NCBI GenBank assembly: GCA_947561715.1
Contig: OX387204.1
Coordinates: 7,445,001 to 7,509,000 of the forward strand
Direction: 5' to 3'
Source: Ascidia mentula
Taxonomy: Eukaryota; Chordata; Ascidiacea; Phlebobranchia; Ascidiidae
Length of the DNA: 64,000 nucleotides
How positions within the stretch are numbered: the first letter of the stretch is position 1; every line of letters begins with the position of its first letter. The position numbers were made by a program, and so were the translations under genes. The notes below the pieces were generated by a model. It had not been told where the DNA came from, made no database searches, and saw nothing but the letters and a program-made list of their open reading frames with translations. Shown here in pieces: positions 1 through 10,766 of this stretch.

Positions 1-253
1 TAGTTTGTAACGTGCGGTCAAAAGCAACGAAATTCGGAAAAATTAGATGAAATAAATTCGCTTTATCGGTGTCCACGTCTTTTTTGCATTTGCATTGTAG
101 TCTTATTTTAAACTGTATAGTAGCTCATGGAACCCTACGTTCACGCCGAACCCACTTTCGGAATCGCTGATATATGAAATATTCATACAAACCGAAAGTG
201 CAAGTTCAACCAGGAGCAACTGTGATTGTCAGAGTTTTTGTATGTTGTTGCAG

Positions 254-2297
254 AACACCGTGTTCCAGTACGGGCAACGATTTGCTGGATGGCGATTTAC
301 GTTTGTGCACTACCCGCCCAGGCTGCTACTATGACTTTGAGCTTGCTTTTACTCGCGCCTCGGCGGGCCAAACATTGTTGCCCGGTGTTCCAGTGTGCTA
401 TATGGCCATCAGGAACACAGCCTTCCATAAGCGTGCACAGGAGTATATAAGCCAGGTAAAATTGCAGATTCAGAGCTCGGCAACCTCTTTTATTTTAACA
501 AAGTCTCAGCAACCTCCAAATAATTTTTAGTACGGTCCATGGTTTCCTCCATTAGCAAGCTGCATACTAGACGAATTTAGCCACGAGACGATGGCCAACG
601 GTCCCGGATGTTATATGTTGAACGTCCTTGAATATTTTGGGAACAAGCCGAAGCAGGCTGGTTGGCCAGGTTAGCATATATCTAACTGGAATTCCTTGTA
701 ATAAATATGGTATAACGTACGACAGTTTTTCTATAAATTTATACTGTTATATTTAGGCATTACTGAAACTGATTGCTACTTAATCGACGGATGCTGGCGC
801 AAAAACAAGTGTGTCTACCCGATGGACACAGAAGTGATGACAACACCATCTTTTAACGACAACAAAACGGATATTCCGGAACTTTTTCTGCCCCACGGAC
901 AGCCAAAATGCCAGGAGCTTAACGAGACGGCAAGCGGGGGCGAGTTTTTAGACCAATACCACCAATGCTTGGCTGCGGGTTGCGCTGCAGGCGTTCCTGT
1001 TTATCGCATACGTAAGGAGATCACTGCTACTGTTTTTTCGGAACTGCCGTTGCACCTACAGTATCATTACTTCGAACTAGTGCAGAACGGCAAAGTGGAA
1101 CCGTACAACTGGAGGAAAATTGTCAACGAGATTTTAGCGGACAACTTCACCTCCCAATTCTTCGGAGCCGTTTTTCCTTTAGGCACAAAGTTAAACATTC
1201 CTAAAGGCAGCACTATCAGGGTTGTTCCATTCGCATTCAACTTAACCGCCGCAAACGAAACTTCCAGCGACACAGAGTCGCCGGCCCAGACTTCAGGCCG
1301 CAGCTTCAGCCTGTTCCAAGCCGCCAGTGCCCCAAAGTACAGAGGAAACCCGTACTACCCAAGGTTTGGTGCCAACCTAAGTACGGTGGCCAGCGGAAGA
1401 TCTTTCTCTCCAGTAGGCGGGACGCAAAATTTGCCATCAGGAGTAAATTTGGCAGCAATCACTTCCACTCTTTCAAACACCGGTTTTGCAACATCTTCTC
1501 AGATTCTGAACTTTTTTAATAGTCCCCTGTTTCTCGGTACTCCAACCCCTGTTCTATTGCCCTGTCCTTTCACATCGGTAGTGTGGGCAAATTATCCACC
1601 ACTGAAGGGCAGTTTTGCTGGATGCTGCGAAAAGCCGCTTTGCTATATACCTAGAGCTGACCTTGCGCTTACAATAAGATCGGGTGTTGCCTCTTATCTG
1701 GCTGGATGGACGTCGTGGAGTGCGTGTTCGAAATCTTGTGGCGGTGGCCTCAGCATCAGAAACCGTCGGTGTGTGGGCGGGAAGTGTGGATCAACAGAGG
1801 AGTTGTCGCGCCCTTGTAACACAAACTCATGTACGGGCTGGGCGAACTGGCAAGAATGGGGCGAATGCGACAAGTCTTGTGGCTACGGCGGAGTGCAGAA
1901 GCGTGTGCGCGTGTGCTTCGCTGGACCTTCGGCCTGTAGTGGGACCGGTGAGGAGTCACGCGTCTGTAACAAAGGCCAATGTCCAATTTATTATTCTTGG
2001 AACCAATGGTCTGCCTGCGTCGGCCAGTGCGGAAATAGCGGCACTAAAACTCGAAGAAGGTGGTGCACCGCAACAGGCTTGATAGCATGTGATGATGAGA
2101 AACGGTTGGAGACAGATGACTGCGATCCGCCGTGTGCGGGCGGCGGAAAAACGTACAAATGCAAATGGGAAGCAGGATACGGTTGTGTGGTTTATCAGGT
2201 GAAGAACTGCGCGGTCAGCCTTTTCTGTCGCAATGGTGTACGCGAGGAGAAAACAACGAAACGATGCAACCCCGGCCTGTGCCCAAATTTCGGATGA
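254..2297 (+). CDS. Secreted trefoil-like/TSP1 protein,paralogue 1 (5' exons outside window)
   Basis: Three exons are visible: 254-455, 531-669 and 757-2297 (stop TGA), each with GT-AG borders. They correspond one-to-one to exons 6-8 of the paralogues at 22156 and 33828. The first exon has the pattern C..RPGCYYD..LPGVPVCY, resembling the second half of a trefoil (P-type) domain with its fifth Cys replaced. The last begins GIT..DC..DGC, again trefoil-like. Three TSP1 repeats follow (WTSWSACSKSCGGG, WQEWGECDKSCGYGG, WNQWSACVGQCGNSG) with WxxW C-mannosylation-type motifs, then a Cys-rich tail. The product is presumably secreted, but signal-peptide exons should lie upstream of base 1. Unlike paralogue 2 it has no YPPQTGGNPV repeat. 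The function is unknown; an extracellular matrix or egg/house-coat role is only inference. An AATAAA lies 150 bases downstream. Confidence 0.8.
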
Positions 2298-2446
2298 GAC
2301 TCCTGCGTCATTCTAAGCGGTTTGTCGTTCGGTAACACCACGCTCGGCACAGAACCGCGCCCCTCGTCAGATGCGAATTATTCTCGACCCCGCTGTTATT
2401 TGTTTGTTTTTGTTTTGTTGACCCCTCGACACCCACTTGCGAATTA

Positions 2447-2452
2447 AATAAA
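2447..2452 (+). promoter_or_regulatory. Poly(A) signal AATAAA for trefoil/TSP1 paralogue 1
   Basis: An AATAAA hexamer lies 150 bases after the stop codon, overlapping an upstream ATTAAA. It is the first canonical hexamer after the gene. Confidence 0.6.
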
Positions 2453-3199
2453 AGAGTCACAACACGCAGTGCAAAATATAATTTAAATGAAAGAAAGGAG
2501 AAAAAGTAGAGGAGCAACACTGGCAAAACTGCACGGTGTGAGAAATCAGACCCAGCGAAGTATTCATGCAGCACAAATGTTGATAACACAAAATAAACTA
2601 CATAGAAGGACTGACGATTCACAATGTAGACTTGCACCGTTTTGCTCGCTTTACACCACGTTGAAAGTCCTTGGTCAAATTCTCCCGTTTCAACGTCGGG
2701 GCCTGGGGGCAGAAGGACGTCGAATTGTCCTTTGACGTCACGTCACAATCCTCGCGGCTATGTTCGGTAGAAGCTGTCCGAGACGATCTGTGACGTAAAC
2801 GCACTATATTTACGCAACCGTCCATTTGTGACGAAACAATTGGGGGGGATATTGGAGAGTACGAACAAAGGGAACGAACAAAGGGATGATCGTTATCGGT
2901 CGTTTATGCGGAGTGCAATCACGTGCATTGCGTAATAGGACGTGAGTCACGAATCGGCAGCCGCAGAGGCATCTAGTTTGGGGGTTAACAAGGAGCCGAA
3001 ATAGTAAGTGACTGAGCAAATTGTTTTATACGACAATGGATCGCACTGACACAATTATCGTTACTGTAGCAAAAAAAGGCTGGTTGGAGCAGCTACAGAT
3101 CAGCAATTCGGTTTAAACGGAAAATAATTAACGTGTTTCGCTGAGCGGATGTGACGCCACACGATTGCAAAACTAAAAACAAAATGTTAGGCGTTGCTG

Positions 3200-3205
3200 T
3201 TTATT
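3200..3205 (-). promoter_or_regulatory. Poly(A) signal AATAAA for SMARCAL1
   Basis: TTTATT on the + strand reads AATAAA on the minus strand, about 150 bases beyond the SMARCAL1 stop codon. Confidence 0.55.
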
Positions 3206-3352
3206 GGTACGGAAGCAACGAGAAAAAAATTTTTCTTTAACGAACATAGCTTCTTACACGCATTATATCCGGGTGTTAAACACAAGGCAGGTGGTATGAT
3301 GTTGTATTCGTAAGAAACAAAAATTGAAAATTGTGTTTAGGTCGTGCAGCCC

Positions 3353-6300
3353 TTACCTCACTGTGCCCGCCTCTGCTTTTTCGATCGCTTCTAAAAGCAA
3401 AAGATCTTCTTCGTTGACGTCATCACAGGGTTCGTGGGGGTTTTCATTGGCGTCGCGCGATGCCTCAACCTAAAAGCAAAGTATGGTATAGGACAAAATT
3501 CATTCTGAGACAAAAAATGTGCATTTAAAAGTTAAAATATTTCATACAAATATTCAACCGGTTAAAGACACTTTCAATACACCACGTGCATGTTTTGTTT
3601 AATGGATGGCCCAAAGTTATCTTGCAAACACTTGAAAAATACAAAGTGTGCAAAAACTCCCACCGACTTCTGACGTCAGCGATAAATGAGACAAATCAAC
3701 TTTATCACTTTTTTCGGAAAATCCCCGTGTTTACAATCGCCCATGAAAGCTTACTTGGAAATAGTTGAGGAGATTATTTTGCTTGGGCGCCTTTGCCACG
3801 TGACTTTCGGTGTCTTCGAAGTTGGTTTTGTTTAAACCTGCCTTCCCCAAAACTTCCAGTTTGTCCTTAACAAGCTGTAACAATGACAACACTGTTGTTT
3901 GTGCGTTGGTCAAATTTTTCATTTGAAAAAAAAAACATTTATAAAGTTTTATGGACAAATTTGAAGGCACAACGCGTTACGAACATAACTGACGGTTTTA
4001 TGTAGCAAATAAAATAGCCAATGCAATAGCTAAATGCTTCATGCTACAGATGTTTCGATTGTTGTACTACAATCATTTTCAGTGTAAAAATGTATAACAA
4101 TCGAAACGTCTGTAGCATGAAGTTTTCAATTATTGCATTGGCTATTTTGTTTGTATTAAACAATACGTTACGTTTGGTGTTTGGGCAATTCTAAAAATTA
4201 TGGTTCAAGAAGACTTGGCGCTAAATTGCCCAACGCCGACGACTGTTTTGTTTCTGGGACTCTCCGGCATGAAATACATTTTGTCGCCCCAAATGCTAAT
4301 GACTAAACAATTAAGACGCAAACCTGCCAAATGTAGTCGTCCGCTGTTCCCTTGGCAACAAGATAATGAACATTGACTACGTCACGCTGCCCGATGCGAT
4401 AACAGCGATCCTCAGCTTGTACCAGGATCTGATAATATATACGTGGGTATTTTCCGTATATATGATCTATAACGATGACTATGTATATTTATATTATATA
4501 TGAATCTGTAAGTGTAAACATGAGGTTTGTTTTTTAATTATGGAATGATCGCCGATGGCAACACTGTCTCAAACATTCGTGTCATTTCCTGGTGTTTTAT
4601 CTGTGGGTAAATATAACTTTTTACCACGTAATGTCTGAAAAGTACCATCCGCCAAGAAGTTTCACGTACGTTGCGCATCTTATTTCAAACATCCACTCAC
4701 ATTAAACATGACTCAAAACAGAAATAATTTTAACGGCCAATGACACCTCGTCTTGTAACGCCTTAAATCGTTCCAAAATGCAAAACACCTCAGTACAACG
4801 CGAAAAGCAACAAGGTGTATACAACTAGTAAAGACATACCCCTGGGTTCCAGAAGAGCTCTGCGAATATCACTAATGACGCGGCGTTAAGTGTGATGCCC
4901 ATATTTGCCGCAGTGATACTCAAGAGCGCCACCTTGCAGCTGGATTTTTCTTGAAACTTGGTCACCTCGGTTTGCCTACGTTCTGATGGTGTGCTACCGT
5001 CGATCCGAATGTAATCACATTTCTGGGCAAATATTTTATCATGGTGCTTTTGTTACGTAAAGATTTTGCAATAAAATTTTACACTAAAGTTTTTCAAACT
5101 TCGTGTCGTTTTAAGTTCCCAATGCGTCGTGTAAAAATTTAAACAAACTTGAAAGCTTGCAAAAATGGAGCCAAATAACATGTTAGACCACCGAAAACTG
5201 TAAACATGGGAACGAATCGTCGCGGTATGGTATAATTGGTGCGTCGCAGGTGCTGTTAATCATTCCAAATGTGTCGCACGCAAGACGTTCAAGAACCACG
5301 GGTATACAAGGCTAGGATAACCTGACCAGCAAGGTCGCGTATAGTTTGTCTACAGTCGGTGTCTCTGATCGAAGAACGTACTTTTTTGTTGAGGTCTTGC
5401 TGTACGCTGTCGAGTACCATTTTGTGGTGAGCAAATAAAAGAAACTTGCGGTCCGACTCGAGCATGTCCACCACGTAGGACTTCACAGCCGACAATTTCA
5501 GATGCGCGGTCTCGTTGAAGTATTGCAGCAGGATGCCATGCTTCTCCAGGGCCTTAAAATAATTATTGCATTTGTAATTCAAAATAATTATTGGAATTGT
5601 ATGTTGAAACATATACTGCAGAGCAACATATACTGCAATAACAATCTTTGAGACAAAGTTCAAACTGTTTTGCATCTTGTCATAGTATAATCCACAGTTG
5701 AAGGTCAACACTTTAAACATGTGAGTCACCTCACGGTTGTAGCTACATCTACTTAACTGGAAACATATTCGCCATCCAGCGTTATATATCGAGCTAACAA
5801 TACTTGGAAACAAATACATACGCGTACTAATTGCGACATAACTGCAAAAATGCGCAAGAATATATATACGGTAAGGAAGTGTGCCAACGTTGAAGTTAAG
5901 TTGGATAAAGGAGTTTGTTTTCAGTGCAAAGACTTAAATTTGTTTTAATGATTTTGCGGTGTATGCATAGAATCGGTATATCCACAACATAAAGCCTCAC
6001 CGAAAGTCCCTTCTGCTTAACCGCGTTCTTCACTTCTTCCATTGCTTCCTTTTGCGCGGCGGTAGTTTTTGCGCCGCTAACGTCTAGCGCCACCGAGCGG
6101 CGCAACTTAGGCGGTAGCTGAGTGAGAACGTCTTCCTTGGTGCGCCGAAGCATGACCGTTTCCTGCAGCACCAAACGCAGTTCCGCCATATTGGACGACC
6201 CAGTGTACTCCCAGCCCCACGGATTCTGCCAATGAAACGTTTATTTATTATGTGGGGTTTATGACATTCAGTTACATCAGTAGTTCTCAAACTTTTTCGA

Positions 6301-8283
6301 GTGTAAAGGACTTGGAATGATTTAAAGCATTTGCGACAGACGCAATATAAATCTATCAACACGATTTGTTCGTATGTTGACAACGTTTACTTGCAGAAGT
6401 CATAATTAACTTAACATTTGCCTTTATTTTCCACCACAAGTCAACAAACGCACCTTTTTGGCAGCGCAATACCGGACGCCGAACTGGTGGAAATGGGGGA
6501 AAAGATCAGGACGCACGACGGCCAGTTGCGTGTAAAGTTCCACTGGCCGGGACAAGGCTGGAGTCCCAGAGAGCAGGAGAACGTGTTGAGCGGGCTTCAA
6601 TACGGCGGTGGCAGCTCTCGCACGAGCTGTTTTGAAGTTCTTGATAAAGTGAGACTCGTCCTGCAAAATGGTTATTTTTTGTTCCACTTGAAAGTTCTGG
6701 TGGTCAAATTAAATTGAAAAGCATGTTTTTTGGCAAAAATAATACTGTTATGCGGATTATTTACTCTTTGCAAAACAAATACACGAAAATATTAACAGTT
6801 AGACTTGCAATTTAGTTTAGTCTCGATAAATTGCTAAACCAATTTCCAAACATAACCAGCTAAAAACAATTTGACCAAAAAATTACCAGAATGACAACTT
6901 TAAACTTCAGGGATTCAAATTCCTTTTGCTTTTTGGTTATTAGATCATAGCTAATGATGGTCACTCTTGCAGTGCTTGAGGTAAAGTCTCGACCAGTGAG
7001 AACAAGTTGAATGTCATCGTCAACCAGCTGACTTGGCAACCATTTAAGTAATGCCTTGCATAAAAAAAATCTTTAAGCAAAATACTGTAAATTAAGGCAC
7101 AAAATTCAAACCTCTTTCCACATTAGTCTCACAGATGAAGGACATACTATAAGCAGTGGCCACTTTTCCATGTAATAAGCAGCAATGCAAATGCTCTGCA
7201 CAGTTTTACCTAAACCCATATCATCAGCCAGCAAAATCCTTCCATTTCGGGAAATTGCAAAACTGCACATAATACATGGGTTGGTAAAAGCTAGTTAATT
7301 AAACCAAATTAAACACCCACTTCACACCATCTTTTTGAAATGGCATCAGTGAAGAAACAATTTTTTGATCGACATCGAAAAGGTCATAGGTTGGATGTAC
7401 ATTTTCTGTTTGTTTTCCATCGGCATGACTTTTAAAGACTTGAATTACTGTATTCGGTAAGGGATCGATGTAAATGCTTGCCTCTTTTCGAACAGTTGAA
7501 ACTGGAACATAAATTTTCAACTTTATGATTGATACGACTGGGTTAGTCCATAACATTACAAAGCATGTTGTGATCAGATAAACAGAAGTTCCATTGTCTT
7601 GTTTTAGCATCATATGCTCTTGTTGGCAAGGTTTTGAATATTTCGATGCAAACCTTGTTGTATGGAATGTCAACTTCAAATCTTTCTCTGCTGATCAGGC
7701 AACACCTAAAAGAAATTTAAATAAACAAAGCTGGAAATTGACAAATATTCAAATGTTGTGATACATACGATCCTCTACAAACATCATTAAGTGGCACAGA
7801 AGACAAAGTTGTTTCAGATGTTTTTACCAATACTCCGTTATCAACGTCAGGCAAAACTTGTCCAATGCCTTGAAGTTTTTGACCTACAATTGTTGTAATT
7901 TTTTTAACTGATGGGAGAGTAAATAATACAGCACATGTCATACTTAGAACCCTATAATCATTCAAATCGAAAGACCACCCCTTGGATTCAGGATCGTAAC
8001 GTCTCGAAGATATGCTCTTGAATACTGTTACAAATTTTGGGTTGTATTGGCATGTAACCAAAAACCTGTTACCACCAATGGTTTCACACTTCAAGACTGA
8101 TGAGGATTTTGCTACCGATATTCTTGAATTTTGCATTATTGTTTTACAAATACTGTTACTTGGTGTTTTTGAAACAGCTTTGCTTGTTTTAGATCCATTT
8201 GTTTGTTTTGATGCCTTGATTGCCAAGGCTCTTTGTCTATTGGCCTCCATCCTTGCAAGCTGCTCCTTCGTTGCTGACGACAT
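3353..8283 (-). CDS. SMARCAL1: SMARCAL1/HARP annealing helicase
   Basis: Twelve exons, 5' to 3' on the minus strand: 7769-8283, 7560-7705, 7315-7501, 7112-7262, 6887-7054, 6454-6660, 6001-6225, 5382-5552, 4840-5022, 4324-4428, 3755-3874 and 3353-3469. They sum to 2295 bases in frame, giving 764 residues (human about 954). The N-terminus ([16 protein letters not shown]) matches the conserved RPA-binding motif. Two HARP domains follow ([14 protein letters not shown] in exon 1, [12 protein letters not shown] in exon 2). The SNF2 ATPase has DDMGLGKT (motif I), DESH (II), LLSGTP (III) and [11 protein letters not shown] (VI). The family rewinds RPA-coated DNA and remodels stalled forks. An in-frame upstream ATG at 8322 would add 13 residues, but a splice acceptor (TTTTCAACGCAG) lies between the two ATGs, so 8283 is preferred. 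Low-consensus borders may be off by a few bases. Confidence 0.95.
4006..4153. repeat. Foldback/MITE-like inverted repeat in SMARCAL1 intron
   Basis: The left arm (from 4006, CAAATAAAATAGCCAATGCA) is the near-perfect reverse complement of the right arm ending at 4153. Pairing resumes as TGCTACAGATGTTTCGATTG (left) against its reverse complement near 4097-4120, leaving a loop of about 35 bases. The arms are about 55 bases. It has no coding capacity and lies in the 3875-4323 intron. It is probably a non-autonomous DNA element. Confidence 0.75.
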
Positions 8284-8974
8284 TTTGTTCTCTTTGGTTT
8301 TAACTGCGTTGAAAATAGGCATGGATCAATAAAGTAAGTTAAAAAATCTACAACAAACTGTGCGGATGCAAAAATAAACAGTTATGTTTCTCCCCTCGCC
8401 CCTACCAGACCATTTATGTAGATGTATTTATATGACAAAAAAATGTTTCCCAGTTTTTTAAGGGATTTGCATTTGATGACCCAATTTGCCCACAGAATTG
8501 TATTGTTTAAAATTCTGTAAAATTTGGATGCCAACCCAGATCCAGATGTATGCATGTCATGTTATTTGGTCTTTAAATTGCTGCAATTCATGTCTTTAGC
8601 AATGTGCAAGATTGCAAAAATATTACACCATTTTACCAAAAACGTCTGCTCCAGTTATTGGCATTCAACTTACCAATGTTATTTATGCATTGCTTGCCGG
8701 TGACATTGTATTACATTTGTCTCAAACGTAAGAATCAATCCGAACATTAAGAAGCAAGTGAAACACGGGAGGTCAAGGGTCGTGGCCGTTCCGCTTCACA
8801 AATCCCCAAAGTTTATCACGTGACATTCAATCTCCATTTACGGTCACCATATCAACAATTGTTTTTGCAAATGCACATAAAAACAAAAGAACAAACAACT
8901 TTATCTTACTAGTGGTAGTTTGATTTCAGGTTTCTTCCTTACTCGATGTTCTTGTGGTAGAAGTTGCAGTAGAA
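8284..8974. promoter_or_regulatory. Shared divergent promoter region of SMARCAL1 and the 461-aa gene
   Basis: The space between two divergent start codons is 691 bases with no exon of its own. Each flank has a good 3' splice site just before the start codon: TTTTCAACGCAG on the minus strand upstream of SMARCAL1, and TTTGATTTCAG at 8919-8929 on the plus strand. These fit either short 5'-UTR introns or spliced-leader trans-splicing, which tunicates use. No clear TATA box was seen. Confidence 0.45.
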
Positions 8975-10360
8975 ATGGGAAAAACAGCGACTGTTATCTG
9001 CCAATCAGTGGACCCAGCAGCAGGAGATTGCCGTGTGAAAGTAATTGGAATAACAGTCACAAAAGACCTTAGAAAGAAGCGAAAATGCAAACGATTTTCC
9101 AAAGAAAACCACAGCGATTGCAATTCAGTCTCAAAGAAGCCGTTAAAATCAATATTAAAAAATTGTAACGAAAGCGAATTTTTAGTGAACGATCATCATC
9201 CGTGCCAGGAAAATCTCAACTCGTTGCACAGGCGATTCACCCTAAAGTCAATGTGGGACCATGTCAATCCCGATCAATCCTTCAAAGAAAACGGTAAGCA
9301 AGAAACGAAACCTACGTTTGCCGCTGTAGTAAAATCCTCGAAAGGGTCCGCTAACTCTTCACCAACTAAACGATGCGAGGAACCTGTCGGAATTTCAAAG
9401 CTAGTAACAGACTATTTCAATGGCAAACCGCTGTATTCGCCACGCAAAAATGTAACGTGGACTCGAACCCATTGCGACAAGTCATCTTATATCGACAGGC
9501 GTACGGCAATGCAGCGTCTACATTCAAAGGTTATGTCTATCCTTCGCAGAGGAGTAAAACGGTCTGATACGGCGTCAACCGGTATTGCACAAGCCAATGC
9601 GCTTTGTTGCCATGACGCAGTGGAGAAAATTCAGCTGCGAAAAAACAGCAACAAAAAGGATGGAATGGCAAATCGTCGCATGGATATCTTGGACAAACAT
9701 TGGTCACGCATTAAAAGCCAAACCGGCAAACCACCAGAGTTACAAAACACCTCGAGTCAACGTTGTCAAATCGTGTTCTTGGTTCCACATATTCCTAGAA
9801 AAAAATGGAACGTGAATGTACGTCCATTAAGATGTGAAATGGGCAGAAACGCTGACTATTTGTTTTATTTCCCACATGGTACAAACAGTTCAAATCAGCC
9901 TGTGTTTAACCGCATGTCACGCCGAGCATCAAGTGCAAGCTTGTTTAAATACAGTTTTAAGCCTTCCGCGTTGTTGGTTGGAATTGATCAATTCAAATCA
10001 AAGTACAACCATATGCAAGTTGCCAAAGTATCTGACGTTCGTCATGCAAGTACGTGTTGCCGGTGCGTTAACAAGCGAAAACAAGCTCTGAAAAACGCAC
10101 GGTGCAACCGTCGGCATCCCCAGATTGCGACTGCCAACAGAGTGCGCATTGCGGTTGTCGCTCAAGTCGAACAGCCAGCTGTCGGGCAACACCAACGGAA
10201 ACGTTTGAACATTTGGGATGATGAATTGAAATCGGAGAACATAAACCCACCGCTGATATTTATAAACAATTATCACTGGATGATCAGGCTGCTGTTCTCT
10301 TCACTAAACCTCAAGGAGGGAAGAATGGCTTGTCGTACATATACAATTACCAGCGAGTGA
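8975..10360 (+). CDS. Unassigned basic 461-aa protein with PP1-docking-like motifs
   Basis: A single-exon open frame. Upstream codons in this frame are non-ATG, so the first ATG is at 8975 (start MGKTATVICQ). I do not recognise the family. The protein is rich in Lys/Arg and Cys, without a signal peptide or membrane segment. Short motifs stand out: SILK at residues 59-62 and KNVTW at 158-162 match the SILK and RVxF protein-phosphatase-1 docking patterns in their usual order. Two SPxK CDK-type sites fall at about 129 and 155, the second touching the RVxF-like motif. SKLVTDYF..K at 141-151 resembles a PCNA-interaction degron (TD followed by two aromatics) but lacks the leading Gln. Together these suggest, but do not prove, a cell-cycle regulator. 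It is divergent to SMARCAL1 and convergent with PLRG1. A TTTGATTTCAG acceptor lies 46 bases before the ATG. Confidence 0.65.
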   Translation: MGKTATVICQSVDPAAGDCRVKVIGITVTKDLRKKRKCKRFSKENHSDCNSVSKKPLKSILKNCNESEFLVNDHHPCQENLNSLHRRFTLKSMWDHVNPDQSFKENGKQETKPTFAAVVKSSKGSANSSPTKRCEEPVGISKLVTDYFNGKPLYSPRKNVTWTRTHCDKSSYIDRRTAMQRLHSKVMSILRRGVKRSDTASTGIAQANALCCHDAVEKIQLRKNSNKKDGMANRRMDILDKHWSRIKSQTGKPPELQNTSSQRCQIVFLVPHIPRKKWNVNVRPLRCEMGRNADYLFYFPHGTNSSNQPVFNRMSRRASSASLFKYSFKPSALLVGIDQFKSKYNHMQVAKVSDVRHASTCCRCVNKRKQALKNARCNRRHPQIATANRVRIAVVAQVEQPAVGQHQRKRLNIWDDELKSENINPPLIFINNYHWMIRLLFSSLNLKEGRMACRTYTITSE

Positions 10361-10766
10361 GAGGACACTCTACAAGGAACCTGTATGTTAGGAGTGGGTT
10401 TCTGTTTTTCGTTGTCGCCGACTGCTTCAGCGATTGACACGATTTTAGATATTTTCCGCCCTTTAGCCATGAAATAAAATTTAATCAATTTACAACAGAA
10501 AAAGTTTATTTTTGAAGGTTATCCTATTTGACATGAAGTAACCATGCCCAAAAAATCCACAATGGGCATTTTGAGCGCGTGTTTTATTGGCGTAGAATGG
10601 CGCATTGGTCACTACCGGTGCATACATACGTTCACTGTCATTGAATCAACCGGTGTACAGAAAACTTATTTTAAACAACCTTCATGATTGACAGAACATA
10701 TCGGCAGCTTATTGGATGAAATCTCCTGCTTTGCATTGCGAAACATCAGGCGTGGATGACGTACTT
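10361..10766. other. Convergent 3' space between the 461-aa gene and PLRG1
   Basis: There is no gene. An AATAAA on the plus strand lies at 10472-10477. Reverse-complement hexamers for PLRG1 lie at 10583-10588 and 10505-10510. If the distal PLRG1 signal is used, the two 3' UTRs overlap tail to tail. Confidence 0.5.

Larger units (their letters stand above)
2298..3352. other. Convergent intergenic region,paralogue 1 / SMARCAL1
   Basis: This region between two converging genes has no convincing exon; the short open frames have no family resemblance. It holds both poly(A) hexamers (2447 on +, 3200 on -). A palindromic CRE/ATF-like TGACGTCA lies at 2733-2740, followed at once by another GTCA half-site, with a further GTGACGTAA near 2790. 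Their role is not clear so far from a start codon. Confidence 0.5.

Noticed and set aside
6277-6310. CAGTAGTTCTCAAACTTTTT in a SMARCAL1 intron,resembling a hAT left end
   Set aside because: No matching right end or target duplication in the intron; at best a fragment.
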